A stretch of DNA of 64,000 nucleotides from Opitutia bacterium. Its GTDB lineage: Bacteria; Verrucomicrobiota; Verrucomicrobiia; Opitutales; Opitutaceae. Position numbers and translations under genes: made by a program. The DNA lies in the NCBI GenBank assembly GCA_016217545.1, contig JACRHT010000012.1:1054001-1118000 (forward strand), in the 5' to 3' direction. The notes beneath the pieces are model-generated. The model was not told the DNA's origin and ran no database searches. It saw only the letters and a list, made by a program, of their open reading frames with translations. This document shows, one piece after another, positions 24,695 to 33,890 of this stretch (the first letter of the stretch is position 1; every line of letters begins with the position of its first letter).

Positions 24695-25492
24695 TCAGCG
24701 GGCGAGGGCGGCCTTGAGGCCGCTGAAGAAGTTCCGGCTGACGCGCACGGGGGTGCCGTCGTGGAGCTCGAGGCGGTAGTCGCCGGAGTTCAGGGGCACG
24801 AGCCGGCGGACGTAGCGGAGGTTCACGATCGCGGATTTGTGCACGCGCTGGAAAACGCCGGGGGTGGAGCGTGCGAGGAAACCCTTCATCGTCTCGCGCA
24901 CGAGGGCATTGCCGAGCGTGCTGTGGATTTTCAGGTAGTCGCCCTGGGCCTCGATCCACTTGATCTGGTCGGGCTTGAAGACGTGGATGTCGTTGCCCGA
25001 CTTCGCCATGAATTGAGCTTCGGGCGGAGGCGCGATGAAGGGGGAATTGGACAATCCTGACGGCTGGCCATCGAGGCGGCGGACAAGGCCGTGCAGCTGC
25101 GTGGCGATCGTCTCGATGGCGGGTTGGCGCAGCTCGCGGCGCACGCGGTCGAGGGCGCGGTGGAAGCGCTCGTCGGTATACGGTTTGAGCAGGTAATCGA
25201 GGGCGCGGATCTCGAAGGCCTCGGCCGCGAACTCGCGGTGGCCGGTGGTGAAGACGATGGCGGGGCGGCGGGCCGCGGGCAACCGAGCGAGCAGGCCGAA
25301 GCCGGTCATGTCGGGCAATTCCACGTCCACGAAAGCGAGTTCGAGCGTGGCGGTGGCGAGGAGCGAGAGGGCCGAGGCGCCGTCGCCGGCTTCGCCCACG
25401 ACGCACACGTCGCGTTCACTAGCGAGCAGGCGGGAGAGGTTGGCGCGGGCGAGGGGATCGTCGTCGATGAGGAGGACGTTGAGCGGACTCAT
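24695..25492 (-). CDS. LytTR-family response regulator
   Basis: A 265-residue protein: receiver domain (VLLIDDDPLARANLSRLL, phospho-Asp in AFVDVELPDMTG, Thr in IVFTTGH, Lys in YLLKPY) and a C-terminal LytTR DNA-binding domain (IKWIEAQGDYLKIH, FQRVHKSAIVNLRYVRRLVP, VRVSRNFFSGLKA). The start ATG overlaps the stop of the histidine kinase gene as ATGA, so the pair is translationally coupled. It probably activates nearby genes; the TonB receptor immediately downstream is a good candidate. Confidence 0.92.
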   Translation of the reverse strand: MSPLNVLLIDDDPLARANLSRLLASERDVCVVGEAGDGASALSLLATATLELAFVDVELPDMTGFGLLARLPAARRPAIVFTTGHREFAAEAFEIRALDYLLKPYTDERFHRALDRVRRELRQPAIETIATQLHGLVRRLDGQPSGLSNSPFIAPPPEAQFMAKSGNDIHVFKPDQIKWIEAQGDYLKIHSTLGNALVRETMKGFLARSTPGVFQRVHKSAIVNLRYVRRLVPLNSGDYRLELHDGTPVRVSRNFFSGLKAALAR

Positions 25493-26151
25493 TCGGGGAG
25501 CCGCAATGTGGCGACGATGCCGTGCGGTGGGTGTGCGGTGAAAGTGAAGGAGGCGCGCTCGCCGTAGAGCGCGGCGAGGCGTTCGCGCGTGGCGCGCTGG
25601 CCGTAGCAGAGCCCGGTGGCATCCTTGTCGCGGAGCGGCGGGTCGTTGCGCACCTCGAGGCAGAGGGCGCCGTCGCGACGCCCGGCGAAAATCTCGACCC
25701 GGCCCTGGCCGGCGCGGCGGGCGATGCCGTGTTTCACGGCGTTCTCGACCAGCGGGAGCAGGATCAGGTTGGGCACGCGCACGTCGCGCACGTCGGGCGC
25801 GCACTCGACGAGCACGCGCAGGCTGTCGCCGAAGCGGATGCGCTCGAAGCCGAGGTAGATTTCGATGAGATCGAGCTCCTGCGACAGCGGCACGAAGGAG
25901 CGATCGTCGTTTTCGACGAGATGGCGTTCGAGTTCGGCGAGGTGGAAGATGGCGCGTGCGGCCTCGTCGTTGCGTTGGAGGCGGACGAGTGTGCCGATGG
26001 CGTGCAGCGCGTTGAAAAGGAAGTGCGCATGCAGGCGCGCGACCGGTCGCGTGGCGGCGGCGGTGCTGGCGGCTACGGGGGCGGTCCCTGGCGCGCTGAA
26101 CGTGAAACCGTCCAAGACGGCCGGCGGGAGCAGGGCGGGAGCGGGGGGCAT
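25489..26151 (-). CDS. LytS-type histidine kinase lacking a membrane domain
   Basis: A 220-residue His_kinase protein: LHAHFLFNALHAIGTLVRLQ (phospho-His box of the LytS/YehU group), LIEIYLGFERIRFG, LILLPLVENAVKHGIARRAG (N box) and a short G-box region (GLCYGQRATRERLAALYG). The usual five-helix or other N-terminal sensor is absent; only about 45 Pro/Ala-rich residues precede the His box. The start was set at MPPAPALLPP; frames upstream add only Arg/Pro-rich sequence. It is coupled by ATGA to the LytTR regulator and must sense something in the cytoplasm or through a partner. Confidence 0.87.
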   Translation of the reverse strand: MPPAPALLPPAVLDGFTFSAPGTAPVAASTAAATRPVARLHAHFLFNALHAIGTLVRLQRNDEAARAIFHLAELERHLVENDDRSFVPLSQELDLIEIYLGFERIRFGDSLRVLVECAPDVRDVRVPNLILLPLVENAVKHGIARRAGQGRVEIFAGRRDGALCLEVRNDPPLRDKDATGLCYGQRATRERLAALYGERASFTFTAHPPHGIVATLRLPE

Positions 26152-26350
26152 AGGGCGCGGAAAATCGGGTGATGGTTGGACCGAAGAGGTGAGCCGTGGC
26201 GGTGCGCGGCCTGCGCTGCCGTTGGGCCGGCTTCTCCGGGAAACCAGCCGAGCCAAAACCAAGAAAAGGGGGCGAGCGCCGAGCGGGCGGCATCGCCCCC
26301 GATGCGTTATGGTTATGGTGGCCTACTTGTTATACGGATTTTGGGGTCAT

Positions 26351-26381
26351 GAAGGGCCGGGAGATCGGCTCCCGGCCCTTC
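26351..26381 (-). terminator. strong hairpin after the giant lyase gene
   Basis: Perfect 13-bp stem GAAGGGCCGGGAG/CTCCCGGCCCTTC with loop ATCGG, starting 11 bp after the stop of the lyase gene on the minus strand. There is no T-tract, so it may be a processing barrier rather than a classic terminator. Confidence 0.6.
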
Positions 26382-26391
26382 ACCCCCGAAT

Positions 26392-29300
26392 TCACGGAGC
26401 GGCCGGCGAGACGTCGAAGGCGAGCGTGCCTTCGGCGGAGGCGGTGCGGCTGCCGCCCGCGGTGACGCGGATGGAGAGCTGACCGTCCACGAGCGTCGTC
26501 GCGACTTCGTAGCTGGCGCCGGGCGTGAGGTCGTTGAGGACGACGTAGGTCGCGGCGTTGGGCACGCGGAACTCGATCGCGCCGGCGACGGGCAGGCCCG
26601 TGCGGCTGAAGAGCACCGCGGCGTTCGTGCTGCCGGAGGCAGCGGCGATGTGCGCGCCCTCGACCTCGCCCGCGGTCACGTTGCCGGCGGAGGCGACGAG
26701 TGCGGTGGCGTTACCGGCCGTCAGCTCGGAGCCGGCGGCGTCGAACACGGTGACCCACGTGGTGTCGGTCGCGGGCGTGCCGGGACGGATTTCCATGCGG
26801 TGAACTTTGTTGCGGTTGAACATGTTCACCGGCGTGACGACGCGGCCGACGGGCAGCAGCGCGGTCATGCGGCCGCGGTAGAGGTTGCCACCGTAGGCGG
26901 CGCGGCGGTCGACGACGTTGAAGACCGTGGCGGCGGGCGTGTTCGAGACGAGCTCGGGGCCGTTGGCGATGGTCCACGACATCCAGTTGTCGACGCTGGC
27001 GCTGGACATCTTGGTGCGGTCATAGACCACGAAGACCTGCGGGCGCACGTAGACGACGGAGCGCTCCCACTTCACGATGGGCTCGGGGTCCCAGTAGAGG
27101 TCCTCGAGCTTGGTGGCGCGCATCATGACGTGGCGGCCGCCTTCTTCGAACTTCGAGAGCGTGGTGTGCGCGGCCTCGGGGCCGACGCCGATCTCGCTGA
27201 AGAAGCCGACGAGTTCGCCGCGGATGGTGCGGTGCGAGTAGAACGTGTTGAAGAGGCGGCGCGCCTGGCGGTAGCCCTCGGGAACGGAGTCGCCGTAGAG
27301 CTCGGTGTAGAGCTGGTTGAACGGACGCTCGGTGGTGACGGGGTCGCGGTCCTCGCCGTCGTTGGTGCCGGGCGTGTGACGGAGCATTTCGCCCCAGGCG
27401 TTGACGACGAAGCGGACGTTGCCGCGCTGGATGGTGAGGCCGCCCTGGTCGTAGAACATTTCCGAGGAGTCGGGCGAACCGGTGTAGGGGCCGGCTTGGA
27501 AGGCGGCCAACACGGTGTCGGCGTTCCACGATTGGCGCATCGAGACCTGACCGTCGCCGCCGGTGCGGTAGCTGAGGGCGGTGCGGTAGTTTTGCGCGGG
27601 AGCGGCCGCGTCGAAGAACAGGAACTCGGCCCACGGCTCGCCGCGGTCGCGGTTGGGGAGCGCGCGGAGGTCGAGCGCGTATTGCTGCGCGATGGGCGCG
27701 TCGGCGCCGTTGGCCCTGCGGAGCAGGCCGGCGTATTGCGTGGCCCAGGCGGCGGAGGCCGGTGTGGGATTCGAGCCGGCGTAGAGGAAGCCGCGATCCA
27801 TGACCGACGTGAGGTCGGGCCAGGTGAAGTGCGTCATCCAGCGCGCGTGGCCGTTCGGATAGACGAACGGGTGCTGCGGGTGGTTGATCAGATCGAGGCC
27901 TTTGGCGGTGAGGGCGGCGACGAGCGGACGCACCATGTTGAGCGTCTCGTTCGGACCGTAGTTCCAGCCGTCGGTGGCGCTGCCGCCGGTGAGCCAGGCC
28001 TGGTGATATGGCACGACCATGCTGAAGTGCAGGCGGTTGAGCCAGTCGTTCCACATGGCCTCGGCCTTCGGGTTGTCGCCTTCGGTGGCGAGAGCGCCGA
28101 GACCCTTGGCGGCGTAGTAGCCGGCGAAGTAATTGCCGACGGGGAAGGTGCGGCTGAAGCCGCTCTCGTCATACCACTCGACCCAACGGTTGATCTCGGA
28201 GAACACCTGCGCGCGATCCGAGTTGGTGAGGATCGGGTAGAGCCAGTCGTAGCCGAGCGCGAGCGCGGGCACGTAGGCGCGGATGCTCCAGCCGGAGTCG
28301 GTGGACGGGCGGCCGTGGCGCACGGGGTCGGACATCTTCAAGAGCAGTTCGCGGCCCTTGGCGCCGTAGGCGGCGGCGCGGGTGGGATCGATCTGCGCGG
28401 CGACTTGGAAGCCGAGCGCGAGGTCGGCCATCGGGCGGTAGTAGTCGTAGTATTGGTAACCGCCGTTGATCGTGCCGGTGGCGGACGACTCGTCGGGCCA
28501 GCGCACGGGCATCGTGGCCCATTGATCGCAGGCGTTGCGCAGCGCGATCCACGCCGGATCATTGGCGCGGGCACGGGCGGCGAGCTGCTCGACGAGTGCG
28601 GGCGTGAGCCACACGCGCGGGTGAGCGACGCTGCCGTCGCCGGGCGTGTAGAGGATGACGGTGGTCGTCATCGTGGTGGTGCCGACGCCGTTCTGCGCAC
28701 TGAGCGTGTAAACGGTGGTCTGCGTCGGCGTGACGCTGAGGCTCGTGCCGGTGACGACGCCGGGGCTCGCGCCTTGATCGGCGGCGATGCTGATCGTGTC
28801 GGCGCCGGAGACGTTCCAGGAGAGCGTGGCGCTCGCGCCGGAGCCGTTCTCCAAATACGCGGGCGACGCGGTGAACGAGGCGATCACGGGCGCGGTCGGG
28901 CCGGTGACGACGACCGGATAGGTGCGCGTTACTTGGCCGTATTGGTTGCGCGCGGTGAGCGTGTAGATGGTGTCCTCAGCCGGCGTGACGGTGACGCTGT
29001 TGCCGGTGACGACGCCCGGGCTCGCGCCGACGTCGGCGGCGATGCTGACTTCGGTGGCGCCGGTGATGTTCCAGTTGAGTGTCGTGCTGCCGCCGAGCGG
29101 GATCGTGCCCGGGTTGGCGGTGAACGAGTTGATCGTCGGCGGCGCGGGCTGCGTGACGTTGAGCGTGACGCTGCGCGTGGCGGGGCCGTATTGGTTCTGC
29201 GCGGTGAGCGTGTAGGTGGTCGTCTGCGTCGGGTTCACCGTGACGCTGTTGCCGGTGACGGCGCCGATGCCGGGCGAGATCGAGAGCGTGTCGGCCGCGG

Positions 29301-32300
29301 TGACGGACCAGTTCAACGTCGCGGAATCGCCGCGATTGATGGTGGACGGGTTGGCGGCGAACGCCTCGATCACCGGCACGGGCGGCGGCGGGGCGGCGTT
29401 GACGGTGACCTGCGTGACGGAGCGTGTGACGGCGCCGCCGGGGCTCGTCGCGACCATCGTGTAGAGCGTGGAGACGACAGGCGTGACGGTGACGTTGCCT
29501 TGGGCGCCGGTGACGGTGCCGGGGCTCGCGCCGCGCTCGGCGGTGATGACGAGCGTCGCGGCGCCGCGGACGTCCCAGTAGAGTTTCGTGGACTGGCCGT
29601 ATTCGATGGTGTTGGGCCACGAGACAAAGGAGCCGATGAACGGCGGCAGATCGGAGACCGTCACGGTGACGGTGCGCGTGACCGAGCTGCCGTCATTGGT
29701 GGCGGTCAGGGTGTAGGTCGTGGTCTGCGTCGGCGAGACGGAGAGGCTGGTGCCGGTGACGTTGCCGGGCGAGGTGCCGACGTCGGCCAGGATGGTGACG
29801 TGCGTGGCGCCGGTGACGGACCAATTCAGCGTGGAGCTGGTGCCGGGGCTGATGCTCGCCGGTGTCGCGGTGAAGGAATTGATCACGGGCACGGGCGCCG
29901 TGACGACGACATCGACGCTGCGAATGGTGACGTCGCCGTTCTGATTGGCGGCGGCGAGCGTGTAGGTCGTGTTCACCGTCGGGCTGACAACGAGGGAGTT
30001 GCCGGTGACGTTGCCCGGGCTGGCGCCGTGGCTGGCCGTGATGGCGATGGAAGCGGCGCCGGTGACATCCCACGCGAGCGTGGTGGAGGCGCCGAGCGTG
30101 ATGGAGGTCGGCGTGGCGGTGAAGGCGTTGATCGTCGGCGCGGGCTCGGGGAGGTTGACCGTGAGCGTGACCGAGCGCGTGACGCTGCCGCCGTCATTCT
30201 CGGCGGTGAGCGTGTAGGTGGTGGTCTGGCTCGGCGAGACGGTCGCGCTGTTGCCGGAGACTTCGCCGAGGCCGGGGGCGACGGTGACGCGCGTGGCGCG
30301 ATCGACCGCCCAAGTCAGTTCCGCGCTTTCGCCCTGGGTGATCGTCGTCGGCGAGACTTGGAACGCCTGGATGAACGGCGGCGGGACGTTGACCGTAACC
30401 TGCGTCGTGGAGGACACGCTGCCAGACTCGTTGCTGACGGTGAGCGTGTAGCTCGTGGTGCTCGCGGGCGAGACGGCGACGCTCGTGCCGCTGACGACGC
30501 CGAGGCCTGCGATGGAGATCACTTCGCCGTTTTCGACCGACCAGCTGAGCGTGGTCGAGGCGCCGCGTTCGATGATCGCGGGCGTGGCGTTGAAGGAGTG
30601 GATGACCGGGGCGGGCGCGCGCACGACGAGCGAGACGGTGCGCGAGACGGAGCCGCCGGCGTTGGTGGCGGTGAGCGTGTAGCTGGTGCTCTCCGTGGGC
30701 GAGACGCTGACGGAGTTGCCGGTCACGTCGCCGAGACCGGAGATGCTGACGCGGTCAGCGCCAGTGACGTTCCACGCGAGCGTGGCGGACTGGCCGCGCG
30801 TGAGCGGGGAGGGCGTGACCGTGAACGACTCGATCGTCGGCGCGGGCACGGTGACCGTGACGGTGGTCGAGGCGGAGGCGCTGCCCGACTCGTTGCTGGC
30901 GGTGAGCGTGTAGGTCGTCGTCTGCGTCGGCGAAACGGTGACGCTGTTGCCGGTGACATCGCCGAGTCCGGAGATGGTGACGCGAGCGGCGTCACTGACG
31001 GACCAGCTCAGCGTGGTCGAACCGCCGATGAGGATGTCCGCCGGGTTGGCGTTGAAGCTGGCGATGACCGGGGCCGGAGCGGCGACGGTCACGGTCTGGG
31101 AAGCGGTGACCGAGCCGGACTCATTGGTCGCGGTGAGGACGTAGGTCGTCGTCTGCGTGGGCGAGACGGAGATGGAGTTGCCGGTGACATCGCCGAGGCC
31201 GGAGATGGTGACGCGAGCGGCGTCGCTGACGGACCAGCTCAGCGTGGTGCTGTCGCCGCGGATGATGGCGGCGGGGGTCGCGGTGAAGTTGGCGATGACG
31301 GGGGCCGGGGCGCTGACCGTGACGGTGGCCGCCGCGGTGGCGGTGCCGGTCTCGTTGGTGGCGGTGAGCGTATAGGTCGTCGTCTGCGTCGGGGAAACAG
31401 TGACGCTGTTGCCGGTGACGTCGCCGAGGCCGGAGATGGTGACGCGAGCGGCGTCACTGACGGACCAGCTCAACGTGGCGCTGCCGCCGCGAATGATGGA
31501 GGAGGGGGTCGCGTTGAATTGGCCGATCGTCGGCGCGGGGGCGGCGACGGTGACGGCGACGGAGCGGGTGACCGAGCCGGTGCCGTTGGTGGCGGTGAGG
31601 ATGTAGGTCGTGTCGGCAAGCGGCGAGACGGTGACGCTGTTGCCGGTCACTTCGCCGAGGCCGGAAATGCTGACGCGCTCGGCGCCGGTGGCGGCCCAGG
31701 CGAGCGTGGTGGATTGGCCGCGAACGATCGCCGCGGGCGAAGCCGTGAACGACGAGATCTCGGGGAGCGGCAGCGGACGCGGCGTGACGGTGACGTTGAC
31801 AGTGCGCGTGGTGGTGCCGTTCGCGTTGGTGGCGGAGAGCGTGTAGGTGCGGCTCGAGGCGGGCGTCACGGAGACGCTGTTGCCGGTGACCGCGCCGACA
31901 TCGGGCGAGATGGCGAGCGAGGTGGCGCCGGACACCGCCCACGCCAGCGTCGTGACATCACCCTGAGTCACGGACGCGGGCGTGGCGGTGAAGGAGGAAA
32001 TGACCGGCTTCGCGCCGACCGTGCCGACGGGCAGCGTGAGCGTGCGCGTGGTGGAGCCGGCGGGATTGTAGGCGGTGAGCGTGTAGGTCGTCGTGGCGCG
32101 CGGGCGCACGGTGGTGCTCGTGGTGAAGAAGCGGCCGGGATCGCTGCCGTTGTCGGCGGAGATGTAGTAATACGTCGCGCCGGGGGCGGACCAGGCGAGG
32201 CGCGCCGATTGTCCGGGCGCGATGCTCTGCGGCGTGGCGGTGAAGGACGTGATCGCGGGCGGCACGATCACGGTGATCTTGCGGCTCTTCGTGACGGCGC

Positions 32301-32604
32301 CGGCGGCGTTGCGCGCGGTGAGCACGTAGGTCGTGGTCGCCTCGGGTTTGACCGTGATCCACGTGGTGCCGGTGACGTTGCCGATGCCCGGCGAGAGCGT
32401 GAGCGTCTCGGTGTTGTTGCTGACGGACCAGTTGAGGTCGACGGATTCGCCGGCGTTGATGGTGCCGGAGCCGGACATGTTGAACGCCCAGATGGTGGGC
32501 GGCTTCGTGTTGTCCACGGCGCGTGCGAAGGGCAGCGCGAGGACCAGCGCGGTCCAGCACAGGAGTGCGGCGCGCAGGAGCGGGTTGAGCAGTTTGGATT
32601 TCAT
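26392..32604 (-). CDS. giant secreted protein: about 16 Ig-like modules plus heparinase II/III-like polysaccharide lyase domain
   Basis: A 2070-residue exported protein. Signal peptide at 1-29 (LLCWTALVLALPFARA). Residues about 33-1310 are about sixteen Ig-like modules of 75-80 residues, each with the pattern ITSFTATP..I..G.S.TL.W.V.GA..V.I and ending TTTYTLTATN..G. The last 750 residues begin HPRVWLTPALVEQLAARA and hold an alpha/alpha-toroid region (FPVGNYFAGYYAAKGLGAL, TDGWNYGPNETLNMV) and a beta-sheet region (YFxxGGLTIQRGN-like, RFVVNAWGEMLRH, VKWERSVVYVRPQVFVVYDRT). This fits heparinase II/III and related alginate or uronate lyases. The modules probably extend the enzyme from the surface or bind glycans. 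There is no sorting signal; LysR genes lie upstream. Confidence 0.85.
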   Translation of the reverse strand: MKSKLLNPLLRAALLCWTALVLALPFARAVDNTKPPTIWAFNMSGSGTINAGESVDLNWSVSNNTETLTLSPGIGNVTGTTWITVKPEATTTYVLTARNAAGAVTKSRKITVIVPPAITSFTATPQSIAPGQSARLAWSAPGATYYYISADNGSDPGRFFTTSTTVRPRATTTYTLTAYNPAGSTTRTLTLPVGTVGAKPVISSFTATPASVTQGDVTTLAWAVSGATSLAISPDVGAVTGNSVSVTPASSRTYTLSATNANGTTTRTVNVTVTPRPLPLPEISSFTASPAAIVRGQSTTLAWAATGAERVSISGLGEVTGNSVTVSPLADTTYILTATNGTGSVTRSVAVTVAAPAPTIGQFNATPSSIIRGGSATLSWSVSDAARVTISGLGDVTGNSVTVSPTQTTTYTLTATNETGTATAAATVTVSAPAPVIANFTATPAAIIRGDSTTLSWSVSDAARVTISGLGDVTGNSISVSPTQTTTYVLTATNESGSVTASQTVTVAAPAPVIASFNANPADILIGGSTTLSWSVSDAARVTISGLGDVTGNSVTVSPTQTTTYTLTASNESGSASASTTVTVTVPAPTIESFTVTPSPLTRGQSATLAWNVTGADRVSISGLGDVTGNSVSVSPTESTSYTLTATNAGGSVSRTVSLVVRAPAPVIHSFNATPAIIERGASTTLSWSVENGEVISIAGLGVVSGTSVAVSPASTTSYTLTVSNESGSVSSTTQVTVNVPPPFIQAFQVSPTTITQGESAELTWAVDRATRVTVAPGLGEVSGNSATVSPSQTTTYTLTAENDGGSVTRSVTLTVNLPEPAPTINAFTATPTSITLGASTTLAWDVTGAASIAITASHGASPGNVTGNSLVVSPTVNTTYTLAAANQNGDVTIRSVDVVVTAPVPVINSFTATPASISPGTSSTLNWSVTGATHVTILADVGTSPGNVTGTSLSVSPTQTTTYTLTATNDGSSVTRTVTVTVSDLPPFIGSFVSWPNTIEYGQSTKLYWDVRGAATLVITAERGASPGTVTGAQGNVTVTPVVSTLYTMVATSPGGAVTRSVTQVTVNAAPPPPVPVIEAFAANPSTINRGDSATLNWSVTAADTLSISPGIGAVTGNSVTVNPTQTTTYTLTAQNQYGPATRSVTLNVTQPAPPTINSFTANPGTIPLGGSTTLNWNITGATEVSIAADVGASPGVVTGNSVTVTPAEDTIYTLTARNQYGQVTRTYPVVVTGPTAPVIASFTASPAYLENGSGASATLSWNVSGADTISIAADQGASPGVVTGTSLSVTPTQTTVYTLSAQNGVGTTTMTTTVILYTPGDGSVAHPRVWLTPALVEQLAARARANDPAWIALRNACDQWATMPVRWPDESSATGTINGGYQYYDYYRPMADLALGFQVAAQIDPTRAAAYGAKGRELLLKMSDPVRHGRPSTDSGWSIRAYVPALALGYDWLYPILTNSDRAQVFSEINRWVEWYDESGFSRTFPVGNYFAGYYAAKGLGALATEGDNPKAEAMWNDWLNRLHFSMVVPYHQAWLTGGSATDGWNYGPNETLNMVRPLVAALTAKGLDLINHPQHPFVYPNGHARWMTHFTWPDLTSVMDRGFLYAGSNPTPASAAWATQYAGLLRRANGADAPIAQQYALDLRALPNRDRGEPWAEFLFFDAAAPAQNYRTALSYRTGGDGQVSMRQSWNADTVLAAFQAGPYTGSPDSSEMFYDQGGLTIQRGNVRFVVNAWGEMLRHTPGTNDGEDRDPVTTERPFNQLYTELYGDSVPEGYRQARRLFNTFYSHRTIRGELVGFFSEIGVGPEAAHTTLSKFEEGGRHVMMRATKLEDLYWDPEPIVKWERSVVYVRPQVFVVYDRTKMSSASVDNWMSWTIANGPELVSNTPAATVFNVVDRRAAYGGNLYRGRMTALLPVGRVVTPVNMFNRNKVHRMEIRPGTPATDTTWVTVFDAAGSELTAGNATALVASAGNVTAGEVEGAHIAAASGSTNAAVLFSRTGLPVAGAIEFRVPNAATYVVLNDLTPGASYEVATTLVDGQLSIRVTAGGSRTASAEGTLAFDVSPAAP
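28660..32500 (-). repeat. tandem Ig-module repeats, period near 231 bp
   Basis: DNA repeats coding for the Ig-like modules. The central copies are nearly identical: the block beginning GCCGAG(T/G)CCGGAGATGGTG recurs at about 30961, 31192 and 31423, exactly 231 bp (77 codons) apart. Outer copies are more diverged and vary in length. Confidence 0.85.
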
Positions 32605-32960
32605 CTTGGTTCTTGGGTAAAAGAGGCGAACCGGTCGCGGCGCGGTGCAGCGCCACGATGCGCGACAGTAGACACGTGGGCCGTAGTCCTCTGTCGCGCC
32701 CGGTTCGTGCAGGAGATTAGCAACAACGCCGCGCGGTGGCTAATGCCGTGTCCTTAGATCCCCTATGCGCGGATAGCATCGGTCGCCGGTGCGCTGCGTT
32801 GGCGCGCGCCTCGCCGCGGAAAATCGCGGGTCGTCGCTCGGGAGTTTGAAAATGCGGCGACGACGCCAAGCTCCGTGCAAATATGGCTCCGTTGTCCCGC
32901 GCGGAGTCGTCGCGGACTCATCGTCACGCGGCGAACGCGCGGAGCGTGAGCATGTCCGGA
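32605..32960. other. 356-bp spacer between the lyase gene and the LysR array
   Basis: No gene is seen. It should hold the promoter of the lyase gene, transcribed leftwards. It contains the motif at 32739-32768 that is shared with the spacer upstream of the third LysR gene, and A/T-richer stretches (AGGAGATTAGCAACAAC) compared with the coding DNA. Confidence 0.5.
32739..32768 (-). promoter_or_regulatory. conserved 30-bp motif upstream of the lyase gene
   Basis: Plus-strand GCTAATGCCGTGTCCTTAG followed by ATCCCCTATGC. Twenty of 30 bases match the motif at 35839-35868, including GCTAAT, TGTC, TT and ATGC at the same spacing. It lies 135 bp upstream of the lyase start codon. Candidate LysR operator or promoter. 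Confidence 0.45.
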
Positions 32961-33881
32961 TTATTCGCGCGGAGCCGTCGCGGCCCGACGTGCCTCGGTG
33001 CCGATGGTCTCGGCGAGCAATCGCGCGGACTCCATGTGCGCCACGTGCGCGACGTGGAGCGGGAGCAGGACGCCGGGCGGCTTCAGCGGTATGCAAGCCA
33101 GGCCGGGGAAAAGGTTGCTGCGGATGCCGGCGCCGAACGTGCCGGCGAGGCCGACCGCGCCGCGCTGGGCGCCCAGCAGAAGAGCTTCCTGAAACGTGGC
33201 GCCGGCGGAAAAAATCCGCGGGGTGAAATCCGCCGCGCGACACGCCGCGATCAGCGCGCGATCGCGACCGGGCGCGCTCTCGGGCGAGAGGCTGATGATT
33301 TCCTGGTCGCGCAGCTCATCGAGCGAGAGCTGGCGTTTCTTGGCCAGCGGATGGTCGAGGGCCACGAGCACGGAGACGGGAAACTCGCAGGCCGTCTCGA
33401 TGGTCACGCCGGGCGCGTTCGGCAGGTCGCCGGGGCCGAGCACCGCCACGTCGAGCGCGCCGTCGCGCAGCGCGACGATCATCTGCGCGTTGGTCAATTC
33501 CTGCACGGCGTAGGTGGTTTCCGGCTGGCGCCGCGTGCGTTTCTCCAGCGCGGGGGCGAGCACGCGGCTCCAGATCACCATCGTGCCGTAGTAGCCGACG
33601 CGCAGCACGGCGGGTTCCCGCACCGCCTCGCCTTGGGCGAAGCTGAGCGCGGCCTCCATCTTCGCGAGCGCGGGCGCGCCGCGCTCGCGCAGGGCCCGGC
33701 CGGTCGCGGTGAGGCGGAGTCCGGCGGGATGGCGCACGAAGAGCGAATGGCCCACCTCGCGCTCGAGTTCGCGGATTTGGCGGCTGAGCGCTGGCTGCGT
33801 GACGTTCAGGCGGCGCGCGGCGGCGGAGATGCTCAACGTCTCGGCGGCGACGAGGAAGGTGCGGAGGTGTCGTAGTTCCAC
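32961..33881 (-). CDS. LysR-family transcriptional regulator (array gene 1)
   Basis: 306 residues from a GTG start (MELRHLRTFLVAAETLSISA). Winged HTH at 1-60 (ARRLNVTQPALSRQIRELER, VGHSLFVRHPAGLRLT), then a periplasmic-binding-protein-like effector domain with FPVSVLVALDHPLAKK and VFSAG-type segments. It is the last gene of a run of three LysR genes read leftwards, separated from gene 2 by 9 bp. It is similar throughout to its three neighbours. The effector is unknown. Confidence 0.9.
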   Translation of the reverse strand: MELRHLRTFLVAAETLSISAAARRLNVTQPALSRQIRELEREVGHSLFVRHPAGLRLTATGRALRERGAPALAKMEAALSFAQGEAVREPAVLRVGYYGTMVIWSRVLAPALEKRTRRQPETTYAVQELTNAQMIVALRDGALDVAVLGPGDLPNAPGVTIETACEFPVSVLVALDHPLAKKRQLSLDELRDQEIISLSPESAPGRDRALIAACRAADFTPRIFSAGATFQEALLLGAQRGAVGLAGTFGAGIRSNLFPGLACIPLKPPGVLLPLHVAHVAHMESARLLAETIGTEARRAATAPRE

Positions 33882-33890
33882 GTGAAAGAT

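Noticed and set aside
25493-26293. N-terminal extension of the LytTR regulator frame
   Set aside because: It overlaps the histidine kinase gene in another frame and is Arg/Pro-rich; the ATGA junction marks the true start.
26650-32757. 2035-codon plus-strand frame antisense to the giant lyase
   Set aside because: Its Arg/Gly/Asp/Ala low-complexity protein mirrors the repeats of the real gene; GC-rich third positions keep the antisense frame open. The minus strand has the signal peptide and domains.
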